58,669 bases of DNA, taken from Paraglaciecola sp. 20A4 (lineage in GTDB: Bacteria > Pseudomonadota > Gammaproteobacteria > Enterobacterales > Alteromonadaceae). Position 1 is the first letter of the stretch. Every line of letters begins with the position of its first letter. A model generated the notes under the pieces. That model had not been told where the DNA came from and made no database searches. It saw only the letters and a list, made by a program, of their open reading frames with translations. Of this stretch, positions 35,394 to 44,612 are shown one piece after another. The DNA lies in NCBI RefSeq assembly GCF_011378905.1, contig NZ_WTPY01000030.1, positions 1-58,669 on the forward strand. The letters are read 5' to 3'. Made by a program: the position numbers and the translations under genes.

Positions 35394-36278
35394 ATGCATA
35401 TATTCAAAATTAGCATAGGTTTTTTAGGGATAGTATTCGTGGCGTCATGGGCGACGCCACAAATTAGCCAAAACCAAAACAATCGCTGGTTGCTAATTGA
35501 CGATTTTGAACAAACAGATAGTCTTGATCATTGGACAAAAGCCGATACGAAGAACGATACTTCTCCGCATATTACCAACCCACAGATCACTGAACGTCGT
35601 ACTGGGCTGAATACTCAACTTAAACTTTCCGTTAATGCTCCAATGACTGACAAAGTCGCAAATAACTACATGCTTAAAAAGCCAGCTGGCGAAGGCATTG
35701 TCGGTAACCGTAAGGCACTTACATTTAAAGCATTACCGGAGTCGGTGGATGTTGGTGACACATATACGTTTTATACCCGAATAAATGTTGAATACTTCCC
35801 CAATAACCATGCTTTTGGGTTAAGTAATTTAGGACCTGAAGATATTAAAAGGCATGATTACAACGCCTTTGAAGCGACACTTCGGATAACAGATAAAGCA
35901 GAATCAAATGGTCATAAAAACAATGGCGCGTTAATGGTAAAAGTGGCTGATGGTTACGACAACGTAAAGAATTTTTCCGCTAAATCAGATGCTAAACCCC
36001 TGGTTGCTGGCGTGTGGTACGAAATTTGGTATGTGGTGAACAATGCCGAGGTGCAATACGGTGGGCAAACCTACGATGTGTATTTAAAAGGAGGGGACGA
36101 ATTTCCTGAGCAGACGTTGGTTTACCGTGGGGCTGCGTTTCGCATGCAACGGGCGCTACCTTTAACCTACTTTTTGATGAACTGTAATACTGGCCCTATA
36201 GCTCAGCCCTACGGAAATGGTGGGTTACGGTACGATGATTTGTATATGGTAAAAGGTGTGAGTCTAGTCACACCTTGA
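35394..36278 (+). CDS. Exported beta-rich protein, unknown function
   Basis: The 294-residue protein has a signal peptide (about 1-20, ASWATPQ). The rest reads as a jelly-roll/lectin-like sequence: WLLIDDFEQTDSLDHWTKAD, YTFYTRINVEYFPNN, VWYEIWYVVNN and YDVYLKGGDEFPEQT, ending GGLRYDDLYMVKG. The DFEQ..WTK opening is like many carbohydrate-associated domains, but no family is recognised and no catalytic residues are evident. A terminator-like hairpin spans its final codons. Confidence 0.7.
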   Translation: MHIFKISIGFLGIVFVASWATPQISQNQNNRWLLIDDFEQTDSLDHWTKADTKNDTSPHITNPQITERRTGLNTQLKLSVNAPMTDKVANNYMLKKPAGEGIVGNRKALTFKALPESVDVGDTYTFYTRINVEYFPNNHAFGLSNLGPEDIKRHDYNAFEATLRITDKAESNGHKNNGALMVKVADGYDNVKNFSAKSDAKPLVAGVWYEIWYVVNNAEVQYGGQTYDVYLKGGDEFPEQTLVYRGAAFRMQRALPLTYFLMNCNTGPIAQPYGNGGLRYDDLYMVKGVSLVTP

Positions 36279-36286
36279 TAGATTTT
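36253..36286 (+). terminator. Hairpin with T run overlapping a stop codon
   Basis: AAGGTGTGA (36253-36261) pairs perfectly with TCACACCTT (36268-36276), with a 6-base loop, and a T-rich stretch follows. It overlaps the last codons and stop of the 35394 gene and is a good intrinsic terminator. Confidence 0.75.
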
Positions 36287-36322
36287 TATTTGTTTATGTA
36301 CCTAGCCGATGCGTTTTCTTAT

Positions 36323-37633
36323 TTAAGCTAAAGCTTGGATCTCGCCAAGTGCCTGTTCAATCTCTTGCTCGTTATTTAGCAACGAAGGGGCGAATCGAGC
36401 ATAGCTAATACGGTAAGGTGTACTGCTCATTATTATCCCTTTGTGATGCATTTTTTTCACAACATCCCCAGGCGATACTCCCTTTACATCAAAGCAAACT
36501 AAACCCGATGACAGTTCGTTACTGGTTGGTGTATATAAGGTTACATGTGGCATCTTGGCTAACCCTATTTTTGTTTGTTGGTTCAATTGATGGATGCGCT
36601 TTTGCACATTGGCTTTGCCTAACTGTTGATGCAGTTTAAATGCTTCAGGTAATGCCCAGCGATGTTCAAAAGAATGAAATCCACCTGGAGACATGTGTTC
36701 CCCAACGGGTACCTGATTTTGCGTCATGCCGCCCAACCAAACGTCGTATGAAGCACTAAAACTCGGAATAACAGGTTCGCTTTGGGCCCACGCTTTGTCG
36801 TTTCCCCAAATTAGTCCTGTGCCCCTTGGACCAAATATCCACTTATGGGTACCTGCTATAAAAAAATCACAGCCCAATTCACTAATATTTTGATTTTCTA
36901 TACCAAAACCATGAACACCATCAACACAAAATAATATTTGCTGATCGGCTTTTCGTTGTTTGTTCAAAGCATTGATCGTGTCGGCCATGGCTCTTATTGG
37001 TAATTTAACACCAGTGGATGAATGCACCCAGGTTGCCGCAAATACTCGAGTATTGCGGGTTATGGCAGCTTTCATACGCTGCACGATATCGTCAGTATTG
37101 ACGCGCGCAGGATCAGTATATAACGCGATACGGTTTATTTTAGCGCCAGTGCGCTGAGCGCGGTATGCCAAGGACATATCAGTAGAATAATGATCATGCA
37201 CAGTCTGTAATATTTCATCATTAGGTTGCAATTGTAGTCCGCTATAAACCAAGCTTAATCCCATGGTTGTGCTATCGGTTAAGGCAATATTGCGCGCATT
37301 GCATCCCATATATTGACCGGCGGCAGCACAGATTTCATAATCAATTGTTTCGAAATGCTGATGCCAATAATCTGAGGGGTTTTCATCAAACGCTATACGA
37401 TGTCTTTCGATGGCATCCGCTACCGGTTTTGGATGTGACGCCAGTAAAAATGTCGACAACTGGATATACTTACGCGTCAAAGGAAATAGATTACGTAATG
37501 CGCTCCAATCGCCAGGTTGAATAGGAGATGAGGCAACTACCTCTGTCGTTTGAGCATTAAGCGCCGTGCTTGGTATCAACAAACTTGCACCAACGCTCAG
37601 GCCAAATCCATTTAAAAATTCACGTCTTAACAT
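36323..37633 (-). CDS. Tat-exported aminotransferase class V, second copy
   Basis: The 436-residue protein begins MLRREFLNGFGLSVGASLLI, a twin-arginine signal. The fold-type I PLP core has ILFCVDGVHGFG (cofactor Asp238) and FFIAGTHKWIFGPRGTG (Lys264). The ATG at 37633 has AAGGTGAT upstream, better than the in-frame ATG at 37660. It shares layout, export signal and class with the protein at 13639-14964 but is diverged in sequence. Activity unknown; relatives are cysteine desulfurases or epimerases acting on amino acids. It is convergent with the beta-rich exported gene and has no RidA neighbour. Confidence 0.88.
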   Translation of the reverse strand: MLRREFLNGFGLSVGASLLIPSTALNAQTTEVVASSPIQPGDWSALRNLFPLTRKYIQLSTFLLASHPKPVADAIERHRIAFDENPSDYWHQHFETIDYEICAAAGQYMGCNARNIALTDSTTMGLSLVYSGLQLQPNDEILQTVHDHYSTDMSLAYRAQRTGAKINRIALYTDPARVNTDDIVQRMKAAITRNTRVFAATWVHSSTGVKLPIRAMADTINALNKQRKADQQILFCVDGVHGFGIENQNISELGCDFFIAGTHKWIFGPRGTGLIWGNDKAWAQSEPVIPSFSASYDVWLGGMTQNQVPVGEHMSPGGFHSFEHRWALPEAFKLHQQLGKANVQKRIHQLNQQTKIGLAKMPHVTLYTPTSNELSSGLVCFDVKGVSPGDVVKKMHHKGIIMSSTPYRISYARFAPSLLNNEQEIEQALGEIQALA

Positions 37634-38113
37634 ATCAATCACCTTATTGTTTGGTAACAAACAGGTGAGCGGCTAATTACTTAGTGGTTATATATTCAAA
37701 ACTGCCGGATGACCAAAGTCGGTGCCGCTCGAGTGGGTTGCCATAGTGTAGTGTACAAATACCGAATCCGCCTTTTCGGTAGGTATCTGACACAGTCGTT
37801 CTTCAAGTAGCTAAGTGGTCAATCACCAGCTAATTAATCAATTACTGCTTTGTATACTAGGCAAACTTTGCTATTGGCTATCTGTGATTCACTTCACCTC
37901 ATTTACGTTTCAGACTGCTTCAGTTTGCATCATTTAAGCTCTAGGAGGGTTTTTAACCGCTTTGTATATGTGTCAGTCTAAAGATTCATTGTTAATCAAT
38001 TCAAATGTTAATCAATTCTAACGGGAGGCCATAACACTCGATTTCACACTTGATTTGCGGTCACGCGAGCTGTACAGCGAAACCACTCTAATTAAACATG
38101 TAAAGGAAAGATC
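37634..38113. other. Intergenic stretch, no gene seen
   Basis: About 480 bases between a Tat-exported PLP enzyme and a PPC-repeat protein. A short open frame at 38055-38240 overlaps the next gene and lacks support. Part of this stretch must hold the two outward promoters. Confidence 0.5.
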
Positions 38114-39076
38114 ATGGATACTAGAAACGTTACGTACAACCAGCGAGGGCCTGATGTTCACATCAAGCATGCTTCAGCCTACCTTTCTAAAAGAGCTTTG
38201 CATCGCTCTTTGCGCTGCTCTTTACACCGTTATTGGCTGATACTGTGCAGCTTACTTCTTCTATGCACGGGGGCGATTCAAGTTCAGGCAGCAGATTTAG
38301 TCAACGGCGGTTCAGTATCAGGCGCTATATCTGTTGCAGGCGAACAAGACAGCTGGACGTTTAGCGCCACCGCGGGTGAGCTAATTAACATTCAAGTAGT
38401 CGATTTAGCGGTCGGCGATTTGTTTCCTCACATAACTCTTTATGCACCTGATGGCACACGCGTTACTTCGGCTAGTCATTATACAGTGGCAAATATTTAT
38501 AATGTTGAAGCGTCTGAAACAGGTACTTACTCTCTTGTCGTTGAAGACGGCACCTCACGGCAGGATAAGATAGGGGCTTATCCACTTCATTTTGCTAAGT
38601 CGATTGGCGCTAATGAAAACGGCACGCTGAATAATGGCGGCGCGTTGAGCAGTGACATCACCTTAGGGGATTTAGATACCTGGACGTTTGAGGCCACCGC
38701 AGGCGAGCTGTTAAACATTCAAATCGCTGATGTGGATCAAGATGGTTTGTTCCCGTTCATGACACTTTACGCGCCAGATGGAACGCGAGTAGGAGCCGCT
38801 AGCAGTTACACAGTGGCTAACCTGTACAATATCGCGGCCACGCAAACAGGGACGTATATCTTGCTAGTGCAAGACGGCACAAGTGGACGTGTTCAGGTAG
38901 GCAATTATGAAGTGCACTTTGCCAAGTCGATTGGCGCTGATGAAAACGGTACGCTTAATAATGGCGGCGCGGTGAGCAGTGACATCACCTTAGGGGATTT
39001 GGATACTTGGACGTTCGAGGCCACCGAAGGTGAAAGACTGAATATTCAAATCGCGGATTTGGTCGATGCACTATAA
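38114..39076 (+). pseudogene. Truncated exported protein with PPC-like repeats
   Basis: The 320-residue frame has an internal signal-like segment (about 41-60, YWLILCSLLLLCTGAIQVQA). Tandem PPC-like beta repeats of about 109 residues follow. Each has a D(T/S)WTFxATAGEL, an NIQxxD and an LYAPDGTRV. Copy 2 spans about 167-275 and copy 3 begins at about 276. Copy 3 stops at NIQIADLVDAL, a third of the way through. DNA of copies 2 and 3 is almost identical over about 110 bases. Such proteins normally have whole repeats and a sorting tail, so this is a 3'-truncated gene, cut against the HTH gene at 39046. Confidence 0.75.
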
Positions 39077-39495
39077 GGTACTACTTCAGGTGAATTTATT
39101 GAATCGTCGATGGTATATTCAGTGTCTAAGGCGTTTTCAGATTTATGCTTATGTGACGTTGAAGAAGCCTGCCGTGGATCCGTTTCTTGTGTGTTGAGCG
39201 CGTTTGATTTTTCTAATTCGGCGGAATCGAGATAAAGTGCCCAAGCTTCAACGTTTAAGGCTTTTGCCACCCGTTCTATACTTAATGGGTCAACTGCATC
39301 GCCACGGAATACGCGGTTTACTAATGACCGCGGGGCTTTATTTAAACCTTCAATGATTTGAATTTTATCGACAACTTCAGCTTGAGATTTAAACCCAGCG
39401 GCGAGTTGTGCAGAGCGTAATTTTGGGCGCGAAGCACGAATTCCCCTAGCGCGCACTTTATTCATCGATGTGTCCGTGTGTTGTCCTTTATTCAC
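39046..39495 (-). CDS. Helix-turn-helix protein, probably 3'-truncated
   Basis: The 149-residue frame has an XRE/Cro-like HTH: LRSAQLAAGFKSQAEVVDKI, then SLVNRVFRGDAVDPLSIERVAKAL and EAWALYLDSAEL. It may begin at an internal ATG at 39465 (MNKVRARGI). After about 100 residues it becomes Ser/Thr/Asn-rich and ends in SASTKSAI, inside the 3' end of the converging PPC gene. Such HTH modules often head longer regulators, so a downstream part is probably lost. Could still be a functional DNA-binding protein. Confidence 0.6.
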   Translation of the reverse strand: MNKGQHTDTSMNKVRARGIRASRPKLRSAQLAAGFKSQAEVVDKIQIIEGLNKAPRSLVNRVFRGDAVDPLSIERVAKALNVEAWALYLDSAELEKSNALNTQETDPRQASSTSHKHKSENALDTEYTIDDSINSPEVVPYSASTKSAI

Positions 39496-39779
39496 AGTGG
39501 TCGTCCGGTTTTTAATAACGATGGTTGAGAAAATCCCAGTCTTGATATTATTAAACTAAATTAGCTTAAAAGTTAATCAGTTTCTGGTTGTTATTTGCTC
39601 GTTATTTTTATGCTTATCTCTATAAATGCATGGTTAGGCACTGACAGCAAAAATTACATGCGTTTAACCAGGGCTTTACTATTGCTAAATATCAAACAAT
39701 GAACGAACTAAAACTTCTTTCACTTCAATATGTTGTGCCTTTTGCTAAAGTAGACAAAATTTAATAAAAGAGTTGGCTC

Positions 39780-40082
39780 ATGAGTGCGTATTTGATTATC
39801 CAAGCAACGGTTCGTAACTGGGAGAAATTCACCTTATATACCCAAACTGTTCCGCCTTTAATTAAAAAGTTTGGTGGCGAATATATTGCGATGGGCGCCC
39901 CAGAATTGATTGAAGGTCACAGCGCACCAAAAAGTGTGGTGATATCCAAGTGGCCAAATTGTGCAGCTGCCCATGCATTTTGGGACTCGGCAGAATACGC
40001 CGAGGCTAAGAAATACCGAGAGGGCACAGGTGAATTTAACATCATGCTTATCGATGGTTTATCTCAAACACCTTTGGAGTAG
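39780..40082 (+). CDS. DUF1330 family protein
   Basis: The 100-residue protein is a DUF1330 ferredoxin-like barrel: AYLIIQATVRNWEKFTLYTQ, GEYIAMGAPELIEGHSAPKS, VVISKWPNCAAAHAFWDSAEY. Members are found beside catabolic enzymes, but no reaction is known. Its stop is 3 bases before the nitrilase-family gene, so it is the first gene of a three-gene operon with it and an aldehyde dehydrogenase. A helper or small-molecule binder in that pathway is inferred. Confidence 0.85.
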   Translation: MSAYLIIQATVRNWEKFTLYTQTVPPLIKKFGGEYIAMGAPELIEGHSAPKSVVISKWPNCAAAHAFWDSAEYAEAKKYREGTGEFNIMLIDGLSQTPLE

Positions 40083-40085
40083 AAT

Positions 40086-41141
40086 ATGTCTATTGCTTAT
40101 ACCGCTGTTGCTTTGCAGACCCGCTGCTTTGCCGTTAACAAATTGAACGTGGCCGATGCCCGTCAGAAAATATTCGATAATATTCGTCGAGTTGGTGGGC
40201 ACGTACAAGGCACTAAAGGTTTTGTTGGGCCCAGTGTGAAAATGGTGGTGTTGCCCGAGTATTTTTTAACCAGTTTCCCTATGGGTGAGTCGTTGGGGCA
40301 ATGGAAAGAGAAAGGCGCCATTGCTCAAGATGGTAAAGAATATGAGATGCTCAGCGAAATAGCCCAGAAAAATCAAGTGTATTTATCTGGTAACGTGTAT
40401 GAACTCGACCCGCACTTTAGTGATCTTTATTTTCAAACCTCATTTATATTAGGTCCAAACGGTGACTGTATTTTGCGCTATCGTCGCTTAGTATCTATGT
40501 TTGCGCCTACGCCCCATGATGTGTTGGACAAATACTTGGATGTTTACGGCCAAGAGTCTTTATTTCCGGTAGCAAAAACCGAGTTAGGTAATTTGGCTTG
40601 TGTTGCGTCTGAAGAGATCTTGTATCCAGAAATAAGCCGCTGCTTAGTGATGAATGGCGCGGAAGTGTTATTGCACAGTAGTTCTGAAGTTGGCTCGGTT
40701 GAGTTGACACCAAAAGATATCGCTAAGCGGGCCCGCGCCATCGAAAATTTAGCTTATGTAGTTTCGGCAAATTCAGCGGGGATTGCAGATATTGATTTTC
40801 CTGCAGAGTCGACCGATGGCATGTCCAAGCTTGTGGACTTTAAGGGCCGAGTGATGGCTGAGGCTGGCATGGGCGAAAGCATGGTGGCTAATGCAGAGCT
40901 GGATATAACCGCATTACGCCGATATCGTAACAAGCCTGGCATGGGAAATATTCTATCGCGGCAACGTAATGAGCTTTTTAGTGGCCACTACAGTCAAGCT
41001 GTTTACCCTGCTAACACTATGTTGAATGAAGACAAGCAAGTTAATGTGCCAGACCGCAGCCACTTTATGCAAACGCAAATGCAGAGTATTCAAAATTTGC
41101 AAAAAAACGGCGTGATTTTACCGGAGCAACCCCATGAGTAA
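40086..41141 (+). CDS. Carbon-nitrogen hydrolase (nitrilase superfamily), altered catalytic Lys
   Basis: The 351-residue protein has the nitrilase core. The catalytic Glu is in VVLPEYFLTSF (Glu58) and the Cys in NLACVASEEILYPE (Cys172). The catalytic Lys normally read in a YRKL-type motif is Arg here (ILRYRRLVSM, Arg134). The superfamily cleaves nitriles or amides to acids and ammonia. An Arg here would be unusual, so either a nearby Lys substitutes or this belongs to a lesser-known branch. It overlaps the following aldehyde dehydrogenase by 8 bases, implying coupled translation. Cytoplasmic. Confidence 0.86.
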   Translation: MSIAYTAVALQTRCFAVNKLNVADARQKIFDNIRRVGGHVQGTKGFVGPSVKMVVLPEYFLTSFPMGESLGQWKEKGAIAQDGKEYEMLSEIAQKNQVYLSGNVYELDPHFSDLYFQTSFILGPNGDCILRYRRLVSMFAPTPHDVLDKYLDVYGQESLFPVAKTELGNLACVASEEILYPEISRCLVMNGAEVLLHSSSEVGSVELTPKDIAKRARAIENLAYVVSANSAGIADIDFPAESTDGMSKLVDFKGRVMAEAGMGESMVANAELDITALRRYRNKPGMGNILSRQRNELFSGHYSQAVYPANTMLNEDKQVNVPDRSHFMQTQMQSIQNLQKNGVILPEQPHE

Positions 41142-42552
41142 TGTTATGCAAACAGTGCCAATTTCTAATCCGCGAACGGGGTTAGCAGACTTTGACTTAC
41201 CTTTATTTAGTGTTCACGAGGTGGATGAGGTAGCAAAAAATTTAAAACAGCAGCAAAGTCAGTGGTGGAGCATAGGTCTTGCGGGACGCATAGAGGTTCT
41301 GCAAAATTTAGCAAGCTTTATGGCTGAGCATAAAACGCAATTAGTTGTTGCGTTGATCAATGACACAGGCCGAGCGAATGAGTCTGAGTTAGAAGTCGAT
41401 GTCACTATTAATGCTATTCATCGCTGGTGTAAGCAAGCTCCAGAGTTATTGGCCAAGGGAGAACCGTGGACAGCAGAAATTCCTTTTATCGAGTTACAGC
41501 AAGATTATTTGCCTTATCGGTTAGTGGGCGTTATCAGCCCGTGGAATTTCCCGTTGTTATTATCACTCGTTGATGCCATACCAGCACTGATAGCAGGCAG
41601 TGCAGTGCTGATTAAACCCAGCGAAGTCACGTCGCGCTTTGTGGCGCCGTTTAATGAGGTGCTCAAGCGCATTCCGATGTTGAACAATATACTCGCATTA
41701 GTGACCGGTGAAGCGGAAACAGGTCGAGCGGTGATTAACGCGGTTGATTCATTGTGTTTCACTGGCAGCGTCGCAACGGGTCGTCAGGTAGGCAAAGTTT
41801 GTGCTGAACGCTTTATCCCCGCATTTTTAGAATTAGGGGGTAAAGACCCAGCAGTAGTCTGTAAAGACGCTGACCCTGAACTGGCTGCCAGAGCGCTGTG
41901 CTGGGGTAGTATGGTTAATGCTGGGCAGTCCTGTATGTCGCTCGAACGAGTATATGTACACAAAGATATTGCAGACGTTTTTCTTACTAAGTTAGTGGAA
42001 AACGTGAAGGCGCTCCAACATAACTACCCAGATATTCAACAAGGACAAATTGGGCCTATTATTTCTGCCAAGCAAGTAAAAATAGTCGAAACTCAACTGC
42101 AAGATGCGAAGGATAAAGGTGCGACTATTTTGTGTGGAGGCGAGGTGCTCACTTTAGGCGGCGGGCACTATTGCGCGCCTACGGTGTTAACCGACGTAAC
42201 TCCGAAAATGCTAGTTGTCAGCCAGGAGACCTTCGCAGCGATTCTACCTGTTACTGTGGTTGACAGCGATGAGCAGGGTATTGCTTTAGCCAATGATTCT
42301 GAATTTGGTTTATCGGCGGCGGTATTTAGTCAGAATGTTGATTATGCCAAAAAGCTTGCCAGTCAATTAGAAGCTGGGGCTGTGAGCATTAACGATGCCT
42401 CGCTAACCGCGCTTATTCATGAAGCGGAGAAGCAGTCATTTAAATATTCTGGATTGGGTGGCTCTCGTATGGGGGCGGAGTCAATCCGTCGTTTCACCCG
42501 TAAAAAGGCCTATATTCGTAACACTGGCGTAGCATCACCTTGGTGGTTTTAG
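41134..42552 (+). CDS. NAD(P)-dependent aldehyde dehydrogenase
   Basis: The 472-residue protein has the full ALDH set: VGVISPWNFPLLL (Asn138), FLELGGKDPAVV (Glu233), and NAGQSCMSLERVYVH with the catalytic Cys267. The C-terminus is RRFTRKKAYIRNTG. It oxidises an aldehyde to the acid. The overlap with the nitrilase gene and the terminator after it place it at the end of a three-gene operon. Substrate unknown; a pathway intermediate made by the divergent cluster is inferred. Confidence 0.94.
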   Translation: MSNVMQTVPISNPRTGLADFDLPLFSVHEVDEVAKNLKQQQSQWWSIGLAGRIEVLQNLASFMAEHKTQLVVALINDTGRANESELEVDVTINAIHRWCKQAPELLAKGEPWTAEIPFIELQQDYLPYRLVGVISPWNFPLLLSLVDAIPALIAGSAVLIKPSEVTSRFVAPFNEVLKRIPMLNNILALVTGEAETGRAVINAVDSLCFTGSVATGRQVGKVCAERFIPAFLELGGKDPAVVCKDADPELAARALCWGSMVNAGQSCMSLERVYVHKDIADVFLTKLVENVKALQHNYPDIQQGQIGPIISAKQVKIVETQLQDAKDKGATILCGGEVLTLGGGHYCAPTVLTDVTPKMLVVSQETFAAILPVTVVDSDEQGIALANDSEFGLSAAVFSQNVDYAKKLASQLEAGAVSINDASLTALIHEAEKQSFKYSGLGGSRMGAESIRRFTRKKAYIRNTGVASPWWF

Positions 42553-42603
42553 CGCAATCTATTTGAATCTATGGTTTTAAGGTGTCATTCATTACAAAAA
42601 GCG

Positions 42604-42637
42604 AGCTTACTTCACAGTGTGAAGTAAGCTTTTTTTA
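42604..42637 (+). terminator. Intrinsic terminator after aldehyde dehydrogenase operon
   Basis: 12-bp perfect stem (AGCTTACTTCAC / GTGAAGTAAGCT), 3-base loop, then seven T's, 51 bases after the stop codon. Confidence 0.92.
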
Positions 42638-42913
42638 TGCTTATTTTTTGTTGCAGCCCATTTTCATTTTTGCATCGTTACCCAGTAACGCTGCTATAAG
42701 AAACTCAGTGATGTGTTACCTGTGTAAGAAGTTATTAGTGACAGATAGATAGTGTTTACGTAATTAATTATTCAACTCTTGCGTACAAATAAAGCAGATA
42801 ATCTAATATGCTTGGGCTGTGCAGGGCCTTTTTGCAAAGCCTTAGTACGTTTGCTGATGGAATTAATAAGAAGCACTAAGGCTAAATTTGTTGCCAGTTT
42901 TGGGGGGGATGTC

Positions 42914-42937
42914 CCCAGCGCTTAAAACAGCGCTGGG
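42914..42937. terminator. Hairpin after MFS gene
   Basis: Perfect 9-bp stem CCCAGCGCT / AGCGCTGGG with a 6-base loop, 21 bases beyond the MFS stop. No T run on the minus strand, so a weak or factor-dependent terminator. Confidence 0.5.
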
Positions 42938-42958
42938 ATCGTTTAAAGAGTAAGAGTA

Positions 42959-44224
42959 TTAAGCGTGTTTTTTAATTTGACTGATAAGTACCACAGACAA
43001 AGCCACGAGTACGCAGAAGATCATAAAGGCATTGTTATAGCTGCCGTAAGCATCGTATATGGCGCCCGTCGCCCAGATACCTAAACCGCCACCAAACGCA
43101 TCTAATACCGTAATAGTGCCGAGTAATTTACCGGAAGCCCGCAAACCAAAGTTATTTACCGCATTCAATTGTAATAGGGTATAAAAGCCACCCCACATAA
43201 AGCCAATCAATGCGATTGCGATAAGGACATTGTCTTTGTCAGCTACTAACATCGCCCCCAAGCCCACTAACATCAACAGTAAATTCGTGTATAACACACG
43301 TTTGCCGGTAATTCTGTCCGCAACTAAACCAAATAAAAATTTACCAATTAAAGCCGGTATAAACAGCACGCTTAAGCCTGCTGCAGCTGCTTGCGAGGTA
43401 AAACCTAAATCCGTTAAATGCAGTATCAAATTGGCTTGAAAACCCATGATGGTATAAAAGGTAAACATAGCAATAAAAGCGATTGACCAAAATGAGCGTG
43501 TTTTAATTGCTTCTTTGTATGTCAAACCGTGTTGTGATAAGTCGGCACTGGGTTCATTTGCGCTACCATCGAAGCCAAACGGCTTAAGGCCCATGTCTGT
43601 CGGACGATTACGCAATAAAAATAACGCCAAAAGAAACAAGCATGATGGGATCATTGCTGCTAGCTGCATCGCTTCACGCCATGTCATTCCGTCAGCTAAC
43701 CACGAGCTAAACAACGGAGCCAATACCGCCCCACCTAACGAGGTTCCTACAACCGCAATACCGATGGCTGTGCCGCGAAGTTTAACGAACCAGTTTGATA
43801 CCAAAATAACCGCTACATTTATGCCACACGCCAGCAGTACGATAGAAAAAGCAGCATGTATCATATATAAATCGGTGATATCACGAATGTTCCCATAAGC
43901 GTAAAAGCATAAACTGAGCACAACCGTACCGACCATAACCAGAAATTTAACGCCGATTTTATCGATCAATATACCCACCAACGGGGCAAGCATTCCGGTT
44001 AATGCGAGTGTAATTAGCCCACGCAGTTTTAAATCGCCACGAGACCAATCACTGAATTCCGCAAGAATGGCACTATCGAATGCGGTGATGCCGGTGATGA
44101 TCATGCCATTTGAAATCAATAGACACATCATGGCGATAAAAACAGTAATCCAATGCATAGGATGTCCCATTCGTTTGCCCTCTTTAACTACGGGGCTTTC
44201 ACTTGTTTCTGACACTGATTGCAT
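42959..44224 (-). CDS. MFS transporter (monocarboxylate/oxalate-formate antiporter type)
   Basis: The 421-residue protein has twelve TM helices and MFS motifs: GMLAPLVGILIDKIGVKFLV (a motif A region), LRGTAIGIAVVGTSLGGAVLAP and GLVADRITGKRVLY. The overall sequence is closest to the OFA/MCT kind that carries small carboxylates. It lies with a YciI gene and a GntR regulator on one strand, between two catabolic operons, so it probably imports the pathway substrate, likely an acid. Inner membrane. Confidence 0.9.
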   Translation of the reverse strand: MQSVSETSESPVVKEGKRMGHPMHWITVFIAMMCLLISNGMIITGITAFDSAILAEFSDWSRGDLKLRGLITLALTGMLAPLVGILIDKIGVKFLVMVGTVVLSLCFYAYGNIRDITDLYMIHAAFSIVLLACGINVAVILVSNWFVKLRGTAIGIAVVGTSLGGAVLAPLFSSWLADGMTWREAMQLAAMIPSCLFLLALFLLRNRPTDMGLKPFGFDGSANEPSADLSQHGLTYKEAIKTRSFWSIAFIAMFTFYTIMGFQANLILHLTDLGFTSQAAAAGLSVLFIPALIGKFLFGLVADRITGKRVLYTNLLLMLVGLGAMLVADKDNVLIAIALIGFMWGGFYTLLQLNAVNNFGLRASGKLLGTITVLDAFGGGLGIWATGAIYDAYGSYNNAFMIFCVLVALSVVLISQIKKHA

Positions 44225-44294
44225 GGGTACTCCTCGTTTTCTTGTTGTTATGTGGAAATGTTATGGAAACTCATTAGAATTTTGGATTAGCAAA

Positions 44295-44600
44295 CTAGGT
44301 TGGCCAATTTTTACCGCCTACCCAACTACCGGCATAAGCATTAAATTCCTGTACATCTATCGACGCCCATATACCTGCATGATAATAAGGGTCGCTAAAT
44401 AAAATATCTTTTGCTTGATCAGTGCTGTCCGCTTCAATTATGTATAAAGAGCCCATAATTTCACCGCTAATCTTTAATGGTCCTGCCACGCGAATATGAA
44501 CCATTTTTTCTTCAACCCAAGCGAGATGCGCGGGTAAATACTGCATGCGTTTCACTTGCATGGACGGGTCTTTATCGAGACAGTTAAAGTGCACTAACAT
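44295..44600 (-). CDS. YciI family protein
   Basis: The 101-residue protein has the YciI ferredoxin-like pattern (related to muconolactone isomerase and DGPF domains). MLVHFNCLDKDPSMQVKRM, LPAHLAWVEEK, RVAGPLKISGEIMGSLYIIEA, then DPYYHAGIWASIDVQEF. The His in PAHLAW and Asp in FSDPY are the usual conserved pair. It may be a small enzyme or binding protein of the pathway. It lies between the MFS gene and the GntR regulator. Confidence 0.85.
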   Translation of the reverse strand: MLVHFNCLDKDPSMQVKRMQYLPAHLAWVEEKMVHIRVAGPLKISGEIMGSLYIIEADSTDQAKDILFSDPYYHAGIWASIDVQEFNAYAGSWVGGKNWPT

Positions 44601-44612
44601 GGTATTTTCCGG

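Noticed and set aside
38055-38240. 61-codon frame overlapping the start of the PPC gene
   Set aside because: Out of frame with the signal peptide of the real gene and without support.
42959-44224. MFS gene as a drug-resistance pump
   Set aside because: Closest in form to carboxylate carriers, and its neighbours are catabolic; no resistance context.
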